In this document: positions 21,340 to 31,997 of the stretch, one piece after another | How positions within the stretch are numbered: position 1 is the first letter of the stretch | How the letters are laid out: each line of letters begins with the position of its first letter | NCBI RefSeq assembly: GCF_024139115.2 | Contig: NC_085140.1 | Coordinates: forward strand, 293,537,293-293,601,292 | DNA length: 64,000 nt | Direction: 5' to 3' | Origin: Armigeres subalbatus | Taxonomy: Eukaryota; Arthropoda; Insecta; Diptera; Culicidae | Program-made: the position numbers and the translations under genes | Notes under the pieces: model-generated | What the model was told of the DNA's origin: nothing | The model's database searches: none | The model's input: only the letters and a program-made list of their open reading frames with translations

Positions 21340-22456
21340 AGCAAAGACTCTGCTTCTATACTGCTATTACAAACCATTTTCGAAAGTTTCTAGAACGAAC
21401 TGCAATAATTGACCACTGCTCTGGATGCCTCTGCACTTCTGGAGCACCATTTGGGGACCACCAGGTAGCCCTTGCATTAATTTTGCTCTCACAACAAATG
21501 ACAAATTTCAAGAATTAACCACTGCTTCGGATGGTTCGGAGCTTCCCAAGGATAACTTAGTGTCCACTTGGAGTCAATTAATGGACCTAGACATTACTTT
21601 ACAACGGATTGTTTTTAAGAAAAGGCGCAATTTCTGGAATCGATCATATCTCCGAGTGTCCGGAATCTTATGGTGGGTCTCCTACTGGTCACCCGGCATC
21701 AATGAGTAGTCCTTGCATTTATTTAACACTCACATTGCTAGATAGATTGATTTAAAACAATGAGCTCTGAAAATGTTAATGAACATTCTTGACTCCTCAG
21801 GGAGCCTATTCCGAAATTTGAGATCCGGGGTGAACTTGTTTGATGAACCTAAATAGATCAGAAATAAACGCTTGAGACAATTTCAAGAAGTTTGACACCC
21901 ATATTGTTGGGGTTCCAATGAGAAATAATTTTGGCCAACCCCGGCTCCCGGGGAACCTGTTCCAGAATGGCCACTCCTGAGTCAACTTGTCTGGTGAGCC
22001 TAGGATCATTAAGGGCATACGCAAGAGTTAATTTCATGAAGTTTGATACCCATATTGTTGATGTTCCATTGAACAATGCTCATGGCCACCTATGACCCCT
22101 CGAGGAACCTGTTCTGGAATGGCCAATCGAAAATCTGCACTTCTGATGGCCCCAAACTGATAAGAATCAATCTACTGATAACATTTCTAGAAGTTTGATA
22201 CCCGTATAACTGATTAGCTATCGAAATCCACGATCAGTATCATTTATGCAGGATATGTTCCTGGAAATCCGGATTTTTCAGGAAATTAATTGACCGGATC
22301 GGTTCATCTTTATAGAAGAGAAAATTATGAATCGAATGAGCCCAAAATTGTTGAAATCGGTTGTAAATTTCCAGAGATATAAGCATTTTAGTTTCGTGGG
22401 TACCCGGGTACCCTGCCGGCCTGTTAAGGGTGTTTTTTTTGCCGGTCACACAACGG
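21340..22456 (-). repeat. Foldback element, right arm
   Basis: Reverse complement of the left-arm subrepeats: for instance AAGTTTGATACCCATATTGT (about 22037) matches the phrase repeated on the left, and ATGACCCCTCGAGGAACCTG (about 22095) matches the reverse of 17850-17870. The arm is about half the length of the left arm, implying unequal loss or gain of subrepeats. Confidence 0.7.
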
Positions 22457-22460
22457 TTAA

Positions 22461-22544
22461 AATCTTTCAACACAGCGTAACGCGGTCGATTTGAATATTT
22501 TGGAATGACACCCGGTATAGTAAAGAGAGACATAAGTCCTACGT
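22461..22544. other. Short spacer before satellite B
   Basis: No feature other than a TAAGTCCTACGTC phrase similar to the arms at 15300. Confidence 0.4.
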
Positions 22545-23365
22545 CAAAATCCGTGGCGTTTCAAAAGGAAACGTCGATGCGTTTCCCGTTCAAATTCTGA
22601 AAAGTTTCAAGAGGAAATGTTGAAGTGTTTTCTAGGAAATTTCGAAGCTTTTCCAGAAGAAATTCCGAAAAGTATCCGAGAAAAATTTGAAGCGTTTCCC
22701 GAAGAAATTCCAAAGAGTTTTCCGACGAAATTTCCAAACATCTCCCAAGGAATTTTTGAAGATTTTTTCAAGCAAATTCCGAAGCATGTATCGAGTAAAA
22801 TCCAATGAATTTCTCGGAGAAATTCCGAAGCGTTTCCTGAGAAAGCTCTAAAGCGTTTCACGATGAAATTTCGAAGCGACGCGAAACTCCGAGGAGTTTT
22901 CTGAGAAAACTTCGTAGCGTTTTCTAAGAAAATTGCAAAGCTTTTCCCGGAAAAATGGCAAACAGGTTTCCGAAGAAATTATGAAGCGTTTTCCGAGTAG
23001 TTTTTGAAAAAAAAAATCAATTAAATTCCGAATCATTTACTAAGTAAATTTTAATTATTTTCTCGAGGAAATTTCGAAGTATATCCCTCACAAAATTTGA
23101 AGCGTTTCCTGAGGAAATTCCGAAGAGTATGCTAGGAAATTACCAAAGCATTCTTCGAGAAGTTTCGATATGTTTTGCGACGAAATCTCAAAATTTCAAT
23201 TCATTTCCCAATGAATTTTTGAAGGTTTATTAAAGGAAATTCAGAAGTGCTTTTATCTAGTAAATTCAAATTAATTTCTCGAGGAAATTTCGAAGCGTTT
23301 CCTGAAAAAGCTCTGAAGCGTTTTACGAGGAAATTCCGAATCGATCCCATGGAAATCACGAAGTG
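22545..23365. repeat. Satellite B, segment 2
   Basis: About 35 diverged tandem units of 22-24 bases, most often 23. A typical unit reads GAAGCGTTTCC, CGA, GGAAATTCC. Arms TTTCC/GGAAA flank the centre, so each unit can fold as a short hairpin. Stop-poor frames on both strands give ORFs of 60-90 codons that are artefacts of the repeat. Confidence 0.85.
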
Positions 23366-24116
23366 CAGGGTGGCCAGTGAGTCGGGAAATCGGGAAATGC
23401 GGAAAATATGCGGGAATCGAAAGTCCATGCGGGAAAAAGTCGGGAATTTCTTGAAATTATACAAAAAATCGGGAAAAAAGTCACCAGATGTTCATTTCAT
23501 TAATTCATGTATAATTATTCTAGTGTAAAACATGAAAAACATCGCCTTCTATTTTAAAAAACGAGGCTTTTTCACGTAACGTTTAAAACTATTTGAGGAA
23601 CTATTCGGCTTCGTCAAAGACCAAGAAAATCTCCGGGAGTCCGAGTAGTTAGCTAATTAGCATTTCGTTGCAACTTGGGGATTCTTGAAGAAAATGCTTG
23701 ATCAATATTCTCTTGAAAGTTTTGTTTGGAGGCTTGTCGAGCGTAATCAAGTGTATTCAATTTTGTTTAATTTCCAGGCAACTCAACTATCTGTTGTTAA
23801 CAACTTGATTTTATCACATGGTTACGCTGAACACGAGAAGTGCTCATTAATCAATGAGCAGTGTTTGGTCGTAAACCAACATATGAATGAAGGGAAGACT
23901 AGCATAAATAATGAAGTATGATGACATAATAAAATCAGGATGTGTAGCAATAGTAGAAATAATCAAATCGATAATAATTCATTGGTAAAATAAGTCTCAA
24001 GAACTGAAAATAGATTGAGGAAAATAATAGAGATAGGTAACAAGCAATGAGGAACATAAAGGTTATTGATGCAAACTTTTTTTAAGCTTTTAGTGGAATG
24101 TATTTACTTGTCATAA

Positions 24117-24190
24117 GACGAGTTTGTACTATTCCATTTAATTCAAAATGAATAAAGTAGTGTAATGAAATGGAATAGTGGAAACTCGTC
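24117..24190. repeat. Inverted repeat, 23-bp arms
   Basis: 24117-24139 and 24168-24190 are reverse complements with two mismatches (GACGAGTTT, CTATTCCATTT), separated by 28 bases. Could form a stem-loop. Confidence 0.8.
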
Positions 24191-24352
24191 TGATAAAGGT
24201 TATTATTATTATCTTTATTGAAGAGATTTGCAGCCTTATGCCGTCTCATCTCTGAAACATGAAGGTGTTGGAGAAAATGGATGCCAAAATATTGGCAAAT
24301 GTCAAAATGTGTATTCGCTAAACGGATTCTTCAATTTATTCAAGGTTAACTG

Positions 24353-24466
24353 TAGACCAACATTTGAAAATGGCGTAACAGCCAATTTTTTTTTCCGGTT
24401 ATATAGACAAAGAACTGGAAAAAAAATAATGTTGTTTGTCTTGTCCCTTTTGACATGTTGGTCTAA
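24353..24466. mobile_element. Small MITE-like element
   Basis: Inverted ends TAGACCAACATTTGAAAATG and the reverse complement of 24446-24466 (TAGACCAACATGTCAAAAGG) agree at most positions over about 114 bp. Too short to code for anything. Confidence 0.5.
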
Positions 24467-24481
24467 AACTATTGATTTTTA

Positions 24482-25436
24482 AAATTTGAAGCGTTTCCCG
24501 TTGAAATCACGAAGCGTTTCCCAAGATAAATTTGAAGCGTTTCCTAAGAAAATTTCAAATAATAGTTCCTCGATTTCAAATAATAGTTCCTCGAAATTTC
24601 GATTCGAAATTTCCTTGAAAAACTTATCAAAGATTCCTCGGGAGTTTCCCGAAGAAATTCCGAATCGTTTGTCGAGGAAATTTCGAAGTGTTTGCCGAAA
24701 ATATTCCGAAGAAATTTGAAAGCGTTTTTTCAGGAATTTTTGCAAGAGGTACATTCCAAAGAGTTTCTCGTGCAAATTTTGAAAGGTCTCCCAACCGAAG
24801 AAACTTTGAAGCGTTTTCCGAGGAAATTTCGAAGCGATAATCGTGGTGTTTCCGAAGAATTCCTCAAGAAAGTTTCAAAGCGTTTCTCGAGGATATTCCG
24901 AAGCGATTTCCGAGAAAATCACGAACCGTTTCCCGCGGAAAATTTTAGGCGTTTTTCAAGAAAACTCTGAAGCGTTTCACGAGAAAATTCCGAAGCGATT
25001 CCCGGGGAAATCACGAAGTGTTTCTGGAGAGTAATTCAAAGCGTTTCTCAAGGAAATTTCTAATAGTTTTCCGAGAAAAATTCGAAGCTTTTCCCGAAGA
25101 AATTCCTAAGCGTTTCTCGAGGATATTCCAAAGAGTTTTCTGAGAATACTTCGTAGCGTTTTCTGAGAAACTTTGGAAGCATTTCCCGAAAAAAAATGCA
25201 GAGTTTTCCGAAGCATTCATCGAGTATAAAATTCAATTAGTTTCTCGAGGAAATTTCTAAGTATATTCCTAAAAAATTGAAGCGTTTCCGGAAGAAATCA
25301 CAAAGTGTTTCTCAAGAGAAATATGAAGCGTTTTCTAAGGAAAATTTGAACAATTTCCGAGGAAATTTCATAGCACTTCCCGAAAAAATTCCGAAATTTC
25401 AAAGTGTTTCCCGAAGATATTTCGAAGAAATTTAAA
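24482..25436. repeat. Satellite B, segment 3
   Basis: Continuation of the 23-bp repeat after the insertion, about 40 diverged units. Representative phrases: GAAGCGTTTCCCGTTGAAAT (24489) and AAGCGTTTCTCGAGGATATT (24878). Runs directly into the truncated start of an RTE element at about 25440. Confidence 0.85.
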
Positions 25437-25479
25437 ATGAAACCATCGGGGAAGACCACCGCGATGAAAAAGGACTAGC

Positions 25480-26206
25480 AATTGGAAACTCGGTGAGTGG
25501 AACTGCAAATCTCTCAACTTCATCGGGAGCACACGCATACTCACCGATGTGCTCAAGGACCGTGAATTCGGCATCGTAGCGCTGCAGGAGGTTTGTTGGA
25601 AGGGATCAATGGTGCGAACGTTTAGAACGTCATACCATCTGCCAGAGCTGCGGCAACACACACGAGCTGGGAACAACTTTCATACAACAACTTTCACAAC
25701 ACAACACAACTTTCATGATGGGCGATATTCAAAGGCGCGTGATCGGGTGGTGGCCGATCAATGAAAGAATGTGCAGGTTGAGGATCAAAGGCCGGTTCTT
25801 CAACTTCAGCATAATCAACGTCCATAGCCCACACTCCGGAAGCACTGATGACGATAAGAACGCATACTACGCGCAGCTGGAAAGCTGCCCAAACCACGAC
25901 GTCAAAAGCATCATAGGAGATTTGAACGCTCAGGTTGGCCAAAAGGAGGAGTGTAGACCGACTATTGGAAAGTTCAGCGCCCACCGGCTGACGAACGAAA
26001 ACGGCCTATACGACTAATTGATTTTGCCGCCTCCAAGAACATGGCCATTCGCAGCACCTACTTCAAACACAGCCTCCCGTATCGGTACACCTGGAGATCA
26101 CCACTGCAGACAGAATCACAAATCGACCACGTTCTGATTGATGGGCGGCACTTCTCCGACATTATCGACGTCAGGACATATCGTGGCGCTAATATCGACT
26201 CTGACC
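25480..26206 (+). pseudogene. RTE endonuclease remnant
   Basis: Endonuclease residues from LKDREFGIVALQEVCWKGSM (25552) through RRVIGWWPINERMCRLRIKG (25732), SIINVHSPHSGS (about 25810), GDLNAQVGQ (about 25918) and TESQIDHVLIDGRHFSDIID (26112). Frame breaks near 25625-25700 and 25990-26010; the SDH motif is truncated by the deletion at 26207. Confidence 0.8.
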
Positions 26207-27353
26207 AGTGGAAGTCAAGGCAGCGGAGGATATGACTACGTCTGTTCAGATGGAAGCCAACCAGCCCCCACCTTGAAGGATGTTAAGGATGGCATGCAAC
26301 AGCTGAAAACTAATAAAGCAACTGGCAAGGATGCTATCGGAGCTGAGCTCATCAGCTCATCTAACCACTTGCCTGCACAAACTAATAGTCAGAATCTGGG
26401 AAACTGAACAGCTACCGGAGGAGTGGAAGGAAATATTTAACCCTTAAGGGTTATATGCCCCATTAACAAGAAAGGCGACAAGCTCGACAACGGACCAGAT
26501 CTTTACTGTACGACAAATCCTTCAAAAATGCCGTGAATACCAGGTCCCAACGCACCATCTGTTCATTGATTTCAAGGCCTCATATGACAGTATAGACCGC
26601 GTAGAGCTATGGAAAATTATGGACGAGAACAGCTTCCCTGGGAAGCTTACCAGACTGATCAAAGCAACGGTGGATGGTGTGCAAAATTGTGTGAAGATTT
26701 CGGGCGAATCGCGCCGGGGACTAAGACAAGGTGCTGGACTTTCGTGCCTGTTGTTCAACATTGCGCTAGAAGGATTTTCAGCAGATCCAGCCAATTTATT
26801 TGTTTGGCGGATGACATGGACATTGTCGGCCGAACATTTGCAAAGGTGGCAGAACTGTACATCCGCCCGAAACGCGCGCCTGGGAAGCAGTATTACGATA
26901 GACGGGGATACCTTCGAGGTGGTCGAGGAATTCGTCTACCTCGGATCCTTGCTAACGGCTGATAACAATGTTAGTCGTGAAATACGAAGGCGCATCACCT
27001 GTGGAAGTCGGGCCTACTACGGGTTCCAGAAGAAACTGCGGTCGAAAAAGATTCGCCACTGCACCAAATGTGTCATGATCAGACCGGTAGTGCTCTACAG
27101 ACATGAAACATGGATAATGCTCGAAGAGGACTTGCAAGCACTCGGAGTATTCGAGAGACGGGTGCTTAGGACCATCTTTGGCGGTGTGCAAGAAGACGGT
27201 GTGTGGTGGCGAAGAATGAACCACGAGCTCGCCCTGCTCTACGGCGAACCCAGTATCCAGAAGGTAGCTAAAGCCGGAAGGGTACGAGGGGCAGGGCATG
27301 TTGTAAGACTGCTGGACAGCAACCCTGCAAATATGGTGGCGTCAAATTGTTGA
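26207..27353 (+). pseudogene. RTE reverse transcriptase remnant
   Basis: Starts after the deletion with SGGYDYVCSDGSQPAPTLKD (about 26227), then VDGVQNCVKISGESRRGLRQ (about 26670), LSCLLFNIALEG (about 26740), DDMDIVGRTFAKV (shifted frame, about 26805), VVEEFVYLGSLLTADNNVSR (about 26918) and the tail WRRMNHELALLYGEPSIQKV (27202). The Phe-Ala before Asp-Asp is disturbed. Ends at 27353. Confidence 0.8.
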
Positions 27354-27390
27354 TTCAGTGTTATCTGTGTAGATGTAAACTAAATAAATA

Positions 27391-27807
27391 ATGAATATTG
27401 GAACTTTTATTCTATGGTTTTGGAGAAACACAAATAACATACAAGTCCTTGAAACAGTATCACTATTATCTGGCCGTGGTTCTGCTGAAACTTACCAAAC
27501 GCCAATAAAAAATAGCCCTTTTTATTGGCCAGATAAGGAAACCCCCTCTCAAAGAATAGCAACTAGAGTTCCCTCTCTACATCACGGCAGGCTACTGACT
27601 GATACTTCTGCCAGCAGCTGCAGTTCTCTTTATTCAACAATAGGTAATCTATACCAAAGAGCAACTACAACTAACCGGCGCCCGCTTCTTATCCATCTTC
27701 GATCTACAGAGAAGCGTCGCACACTACCTGATATTCCAACACTTTTTACCCCATGCTTTCATGTAGCAGATTCAATTGATCACAAATCCTATCCGTTAAC
27801 CCCATAA
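27391..27807 (+). CDS. Hypothetical 138-codon ORF between RTE copies
   Basis: Open frame from an ATG at 27391 to a TAA at 27805. The product is rich in Ser, Thr and Pro with basic patches (GRGSAETYQTPIKNS near residue 28) and shows no motif, signal peptide or membrane segment that I recognise. It is followed by AT-rich sequence with AATAAAATTT (about 27849), so the segment may be the tail of another retroelement. It lies in the 635-bp gap between tail-to-tail RTE copies. I would not assume it is expressed. Confidence 0.2.
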   Translation: MNIGTFILWFWRNTNNIQVLETVSLLSGRGSAETYQTPIKNSPFYWPDKETPSQRIATRVPSLHHGRLLTDTSASSCSSLYSTIGNLYQRATTTNRRPLLIHLRSTEKRRTLPDIPTLFTPCFHVADSIDHKSYPLTP

Positions 27808-28021
27808 CTGAGGATATCCTACAACAAATGTACGCATGAATTAATATGAATAAAATTTCGTTTTAGTTTCACAAACGAAATAGGGTGGGTGTACCAATTG
27901 TCGCCATACATAAGAACAACTATTTAAAAAAAAGTAATACGTAAAAAAAGTAAAGTAATATATCAAACAAAAGGTTTTACTTCCTGCTCCTTAGAACAGC
28001 TGTGAAAACCACAATTCATTT
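27808..28021. other. Spacer between RTE 3' ends
   Basis: AT-rich, no gene. A TTCATTTCATTTCATTT tract at about 28016 is the microsatellite-like tail of the minus-strand RTE. Confidence 0.5.
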
Positions 28022-28044
28022 CATTTCATTTATTTAGTTAACAT

Positions 28045-29400
28045 CTAAACAGATAACACTGAATCAACAATTTGACGCCACAATGCACGGTTCGAGGCCG
28101 CATCTCTCCATCCTCGGATACGCCCCACGCTCGCCAAGTCGTTCTGCACCTGGTCTGCCCATCTCGCTCGCTGCGCTCCACGCCGTCTCGTACCTGCCGG
28201 ATCGGAAGCGAACACCATCTTTGCAGGGTTGCTGTCCGGCATTCTTGCAACATGTCCTGCCCATCGTACCCTTCCGGCTTTAGCTACCTTCTGGATACTG
28301 TGTTCGCCGTAGAGTTGGGCGAGCTCATGGTTCATTCTTCGCCGCCACACACCGTCTTCTTGCACACCGCCAAAGATGGTCCTAAGCACCCGTCTCTCGA
28401 ATACTCCGAGTGCTTGCAAGTCCTCCTCGAGCATTGTCCATGTTTCATGTCCGTAGAGGACTACCGGTCTTATTAACGTCTTGTACATGACACATTTGGT
28501 GCGGTGGCGAATCTTTTTCGACCGCAGTTTCTTCTGGAGCCCGTAGTAGGCCCGACTTCCACAGATGATGCGCCTTCGTATTTCACGACTAACGTTGTTG
28601 TCAGCCGTTAGCAAGGATCCGAGGTAGACGAATTCCTCGACCACCTCGAAGGTATCCCCGTCTATCGTAACACTGCTTCCCAGGCGGGCCCTGTCGCGCT
28701 CGGTTCCGCCCACAAGCATGTACTTTGTCTTTGACGCATTCACCACCAGTCCAACTTTTGTTGCTTCACGTTTCAGGCGGGTGTACAGTTCTGCCACCTT
28801 TGCAAATGTTCGGCCGACAATGTCCATGTCATCCGCGAAGCAAATAAATTGACTGGATCTGTTGAAAATCGTACCCCGGCTGTTACACCCGGCTCTCCGC
28901 ATGACACCTTCTAGCGCAATGTTGAACAACAGGCACGAAAGTCCATCACCTTGTCTTAGTCCCCGGCGCGATTCGAACGAACTGGAGTGTTCGCCCGAAA
29001 TCTTCACACAGTTTTGCACACCATCCACCGTTGCTTTGATCAGTCTGGTAAGCTTCCCAGCGAAGCTGTTCTCGTCCATAATTTTCCATAGCTCTACGCG
29101 GTCTATACTGTCGTATGCCGCCTTGAAATCAACGAACAGATGGTGCGTTGGGACCTGGTATTCACGGCATTTTTGAAGAATTTGCCGTACAGTAAAGATC
29201 TGGTCCGTTGTCGAGCGGCCGTCAACGAAGCCGGCTTGATAACTTCCCACGAACTCGTTCACTAATGGTGACAGACGACGGAAGATGATCTGGGATATCA
29301 CTTTGTAGGCGGCATTAAGGATGGTGATCGCTCGAAAGTTCTCACACTCCAGTTTGTCGCCTTTCTTGTAGATGGGGCATATATCCCTTCCTTCCACTCC
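28045..29400 (-). pseudogene. RTE reverse transcriptase (ORF C-terminal part)
   Basis: Continues one frame over: ICPIYKKGDKLECENFRAIT (about 29330-29390), VDFKAAYDSIDRVELWKIM (about 29085-29140, first catalytic Asp), RRGLRQGDGLSCLLFNIALE (about 28910-28970), CFADDMDIVGRTFAKVAELY (about 28790-28845, catalytic Asp-Asp), VYLGSLLTADNN (about 28600) and the tail MNHELAQLYGEHSIQKVAKA (about 28270-28330). Ends at 28045 about 25 bases before the tail. All catalytic residues are present, so only the frameshift separates it from an intact RT. Confidence 0.9.
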
Positions 29401-30965
29401 TCCGGTAGCTGTTCGGTTTCCCAGATTCTGACTATCAGTTTGTGCAGGCAAGTGGCCAGCTTTTCCGGGCCCATCTTGATGAGCTCAGCTCCGATACCAT
29501 CCTTACCAGCTGCTTTATTGGTCTTTAGCTGTTGAATGGCATCCTTAACTTCCCTCAAGGTGGGGGCTGGTTGGCTTCCATCGTCCGCTGAACTGACGTA
29601 GTCATCTCCTCCGCTGCCTTGACTTTCACTGCCTGTACTCTCAGCGCCATTCAGATGTTCCTCGTAGTGCTGCTTCCACCTTTCGATCACCACACGTTCG
29701 TCCGTCAAGATGCTCCCATCCTTATCCCGGCACATTTCGGCTCGCGGCACGAAGCCTTTGCGGGATGCGTTGAGCTTCTGATAGAACTTGCGTGTATCTT
29801 GAGAACGGCACAGCTGTTCCATCTCCTCGCACTCCGCTTCTTCCAGGCGGCGTTTCTTCTCCTGAAAAAGGCGGGTCTGCTGTCTCCGCTTCCGTCTATA
29901 ACGTTCCACGTTCTGCCGGGTACCTTGCTGCAGCGCAACCGCCCGCGCTGCGTCCTTCTCCTCCAGAATCTGTCTGCACTCTTCGTCGAACCAATCGTTC
30001 CGTCGACTTCGACCCATATACCCGACGTTGTTCTCCGCTGCGTCGTTAATGGCTGCTTTAACTGTACTCCAGCAGTCCTCAAGAGGGGCCCCATCGAGCT
30101 CACCCTCTTCCGGCAACGCTGCCTCGAGATGCTGCGCGTATGCAGTGGCGACATCAGGTTGCTTCAGTCGCTCTAGGTCGTACCGCGGCGGTCGTCGGTA
30201 CCGAACATTGTTGATGACGGATAGTTTTGGGCGCAGTTTAACCATCACCAGATAGTGGTCAGAGTCGATGTTAGCGCCACGATATGTCCTGACGTCGATA
30301 ATGTCGGAGAAGTGCCGTCCATCAATCAGAACGTGGTCGATTTGTGATTCTGTCTGCAGTGGTGATCTCCAGGTGTACCGATACGGGAGGCTGTGTTGGA
30401 AGTAGGTGCTACGAATGGCCATATTCTTGGAGGCGGCGAAATCAATTAGTCGTAGGCCGTTTTCGTTCGTCAGCCGGTGAGCGCTGAACTTCCCAATAGT
30501 CGGTCTAAACTCCTGCTCTTGGCCAACCTGAGCGTTCAAATCTCCTATGATGATTTTGACGTCGTGGCTTGGGCAGCTGTCGTACTCACGTTCCAGCTGC
30601 GCGTAGAATGCGTCCTTATCATCATCAGTGCTTCCGGAGTGTGGGCTATGGACGTTGATTATGCTGAAGTTGAAGAACCGGCCTTTGATCCTCAACCTGC
30701 ACATTCTTTCATTGATCGGCCACCACCCGATCACGCGCCTTTGCATATCGCCCATCACTATGAAAGCTGTTCCCAGCTCGTGTGTGTTGCCGCAGCTCTG
30801 GTAGATGGTATGATTACCTCTAAACGTTCGCACCATTGATCCCTTCCAACAAACCTCCTGCAGCGCTACGATGCCGAATCCACGGTCCTTGAGCACATCG
30901 GCGAGTATGCGTGTGCTCCCGATGAAGTTGAGAGATTTGCAGTTCCACGAACCGAGTTTCCAATC
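29395..30965 (-). pseudogene. RTE endonuclease and linker (ORF N-terminal part)
   Basis: The frame extends from GSWNCKSLNFIGSTRILADV (about 30900-30960), through LQEVCWKGSM, GDLNAQVGQEQEF (about 30530), TESQIDHVLIDGRHFSDIID (about 30300) and NIDSDHYLVMVKLRP (about 30240), giving the catalytic Glu, Asp/Asn and Asp/His of APE endonucleases. A long Arg/Glu-rich helical linker (about 29790-30000) precedes the RT start KAAGKDGIGAELIKMGPEKL (about 29450-29520). The frame is lost near 29390 through a single-base indel just before the CPIYKK motif. This ORF would nick DNA and prime reverse transcription. Confidence 0.9.
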
Positions 30966-31440
30966 GCTAGTCCCTTTTCGTCGCAGTGGTCTTCGCCGAT
31001 GGTTCCGGTCCGTACTCTCTTGTTGATTGTTCGTTGCTTATGATTTTTTAAAGGCTGGCTTGCAGGGCCTGACACCAAACCCCCTAAATTTCCGGAGGAC
31101 CATTCCTCCTTATTTCCGGTGGACCATGGTGCACAGTTTCACTTAGTGTCCCTCGCTGGCACTCGGACGATGATCAGCCGCCCCTAACATGGAGAACAGA
31201 CGCTGTGTGAGCCGATCCTGACATGGAGAACAGACGCTCAGTAAGATTTGCACCTCCGGAGAGGAGCAAATTTCCCCTTCCCTGTCAGCATACGACCATA
31301 GTTCCCACCGGGGTTGGTTACCCGATCTTCCCTAAGGTTGGGAGGTAGGGATAGGAGTTGCTGGGTAAGAGGCTAAGGACCGCGAGATGGGGTCTATTTT
31401 ATTCCTTCAGGTACGCGAAGTACCAATGGTACGCTTTACC
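30966..31440 (-). promoter_or_regulatory. RTE 5' region with direct repeats
   Basis: Non-coding leader of the minus-strand RTE. It contains two copies of ACATGGAGAACAGACGCT 31 bases apart (about 31187 and 31218) and purine-rich segments. Likely carries the element promoter, but no core motif is evident. Confidence 0.45.
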
Positions 31441-31510
31441 CAGCATTTGCCGTGCCACAATAAAATTTGTTATTATCCTCAAAATTGATTAATCCATAAT
31501 AGGAACGCAT

Positions 31511-31615
31511 GCACCAGTTGTGGCACTATTCTTAATTTTGGTTCCTTATTTGGAAAATCCCATTGTTTTCTTATGGGACTGGCCAAATAGAGACCACTAG
31601 TGCGACAACTGGTGC
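31511..31615. repeat. Inverted repeat, 17-bp arms
   Basis: GCACCAGTTGTGGCACT (31511-31527) is nearly the reverse complement of 31599-31615. A related ACTAGTGCGACAACTGG recurs at about 32013. Possibly a small MITE. Confidence 0.6.
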
Positions 31616-31755
31616 AAAGGACGTCAAAAATTAAGCAAAATCAATTTTTACAATTATGCTTTGCTTGTTTTGGAGGAAATCAAAGGTGTTATCGTATAAT
31701 GTGAATATGCTTTATCAATATGAACTTGGTTTGCGGTGATTTGATTCTTCTTTCT

Positions 31756-31997
31756 TCTTCTTCTTACTGGCATTACATCCCCACACTGGGACAGAGTCGC
31801 CTCGCAGCTTAGTGTTCATTCTGCACTTCCACAGTTATTAACTGCGAGGTTTCTAAGCAAAGTTACCATTTTTGCATTCGTATATCATGAGACTAACACG
31901 ATGATACTTTTGACAATTTCCAATCCGAAAATTTCCTAAACCGGCACCGGGAATCGAACCCAGCCACCCTCAGCATGGTCTTGCTTTGATTAGCCAT
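31756..31997 (-). mobile_element. tRNA-derived SINE (Feilai-like), 5'-truncated
   Basis: Minus strand reads GACCATGCTGAGGGTGGCTG, then B box GGTTCGATTCCC (about 31950-31961), then the body AAGTATCATCGTGTTAGTCT and a tail ending in AAGAAGAAGAAAGAAG (31749-31765). Matches the full-length copy at 59016-59325. The A box and first half of the tRNA-like head are missing. Confidence 0.85.

Larger units (their letters stand above)
17328..22456. mobile_element. 5.1-kb foldback-type element with long inverted arms, TTAA flanks
   Basis: Ends CCCTTGTGTGGCCGGC (17328-17343) and, in reverse complement, CCGTTGTGTGACCGGC (22441-22456) agree at 14 of 16 bases, and TTAA lies immediately outside both (17324-17327, 22457-22460). 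The arms continue as long inverted repeats made of tandem subrepeats, the hallmark of foldback elements. TTAA targets are used by piggyBac-type transposases, so either class fits. The centre holds an RTE fragment and a Helitron. No transposase is visible; the element is non-autonomous. Confidence 0.75.
23366..24481. other. 1.1-kb insertion within satellite B
   Basis: Interrupts the satellite. It starts with CAGGGTGGCCAGTGAGTCGG and a run of GGGAAAT phrases (23380-23480), which resembles the end of a hAT-like repeat found in mosquitoes, though no matching right end is visible. The remainder holds two small inverted repeats annotated separately and otherwise AT-rich sequence. No gene seen. Confidence 0.5.
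25440..27385 (+). mobile_element. RTE-clade LINE, 5'-truncated and internally deleted
   Basis: Plus-strand copy of the same subfamily as 28022-31440. It begins just upstream of the endonuclease and ends with the same 3' sequence (ATTCAGTGTTATCTGTGTAG) and a short TAAATAAAT tail. About 0.75 kb between the endonuclease and the RT is missing (junction near 26207), and small deletions remove part of the RT palm. It lies tail-to-tail with the minus-strand copy. Confidence 0.85.
28022..31440 (-). mobile_element. RTE-clade (JAM1-like) LINE, nearly complete
   Basis: Minus-strand element with one endonuclease-RT ORF (about 30960 to 28045), a short 3' UTR and a (ATGAA)n-like tail, and a 5' region up to about 31440. 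Apart from one frameshift near 29390 the coding region is open, so this is among the youngest copies here. The exact 5' end is not fixed; no target-site duplication was identified. Confidence 0.9.

Noticed and set aside
22607..25220. Several ORFs of 60-95 codons on both strands
   Set aside because: Low-complexity reading of satellite B; no family resemblance.
29619..30839. Plus-strand ORFs of 75-185 codons
   Set aside because: Antisense shadows of the RTE endonuclease-RT frame.
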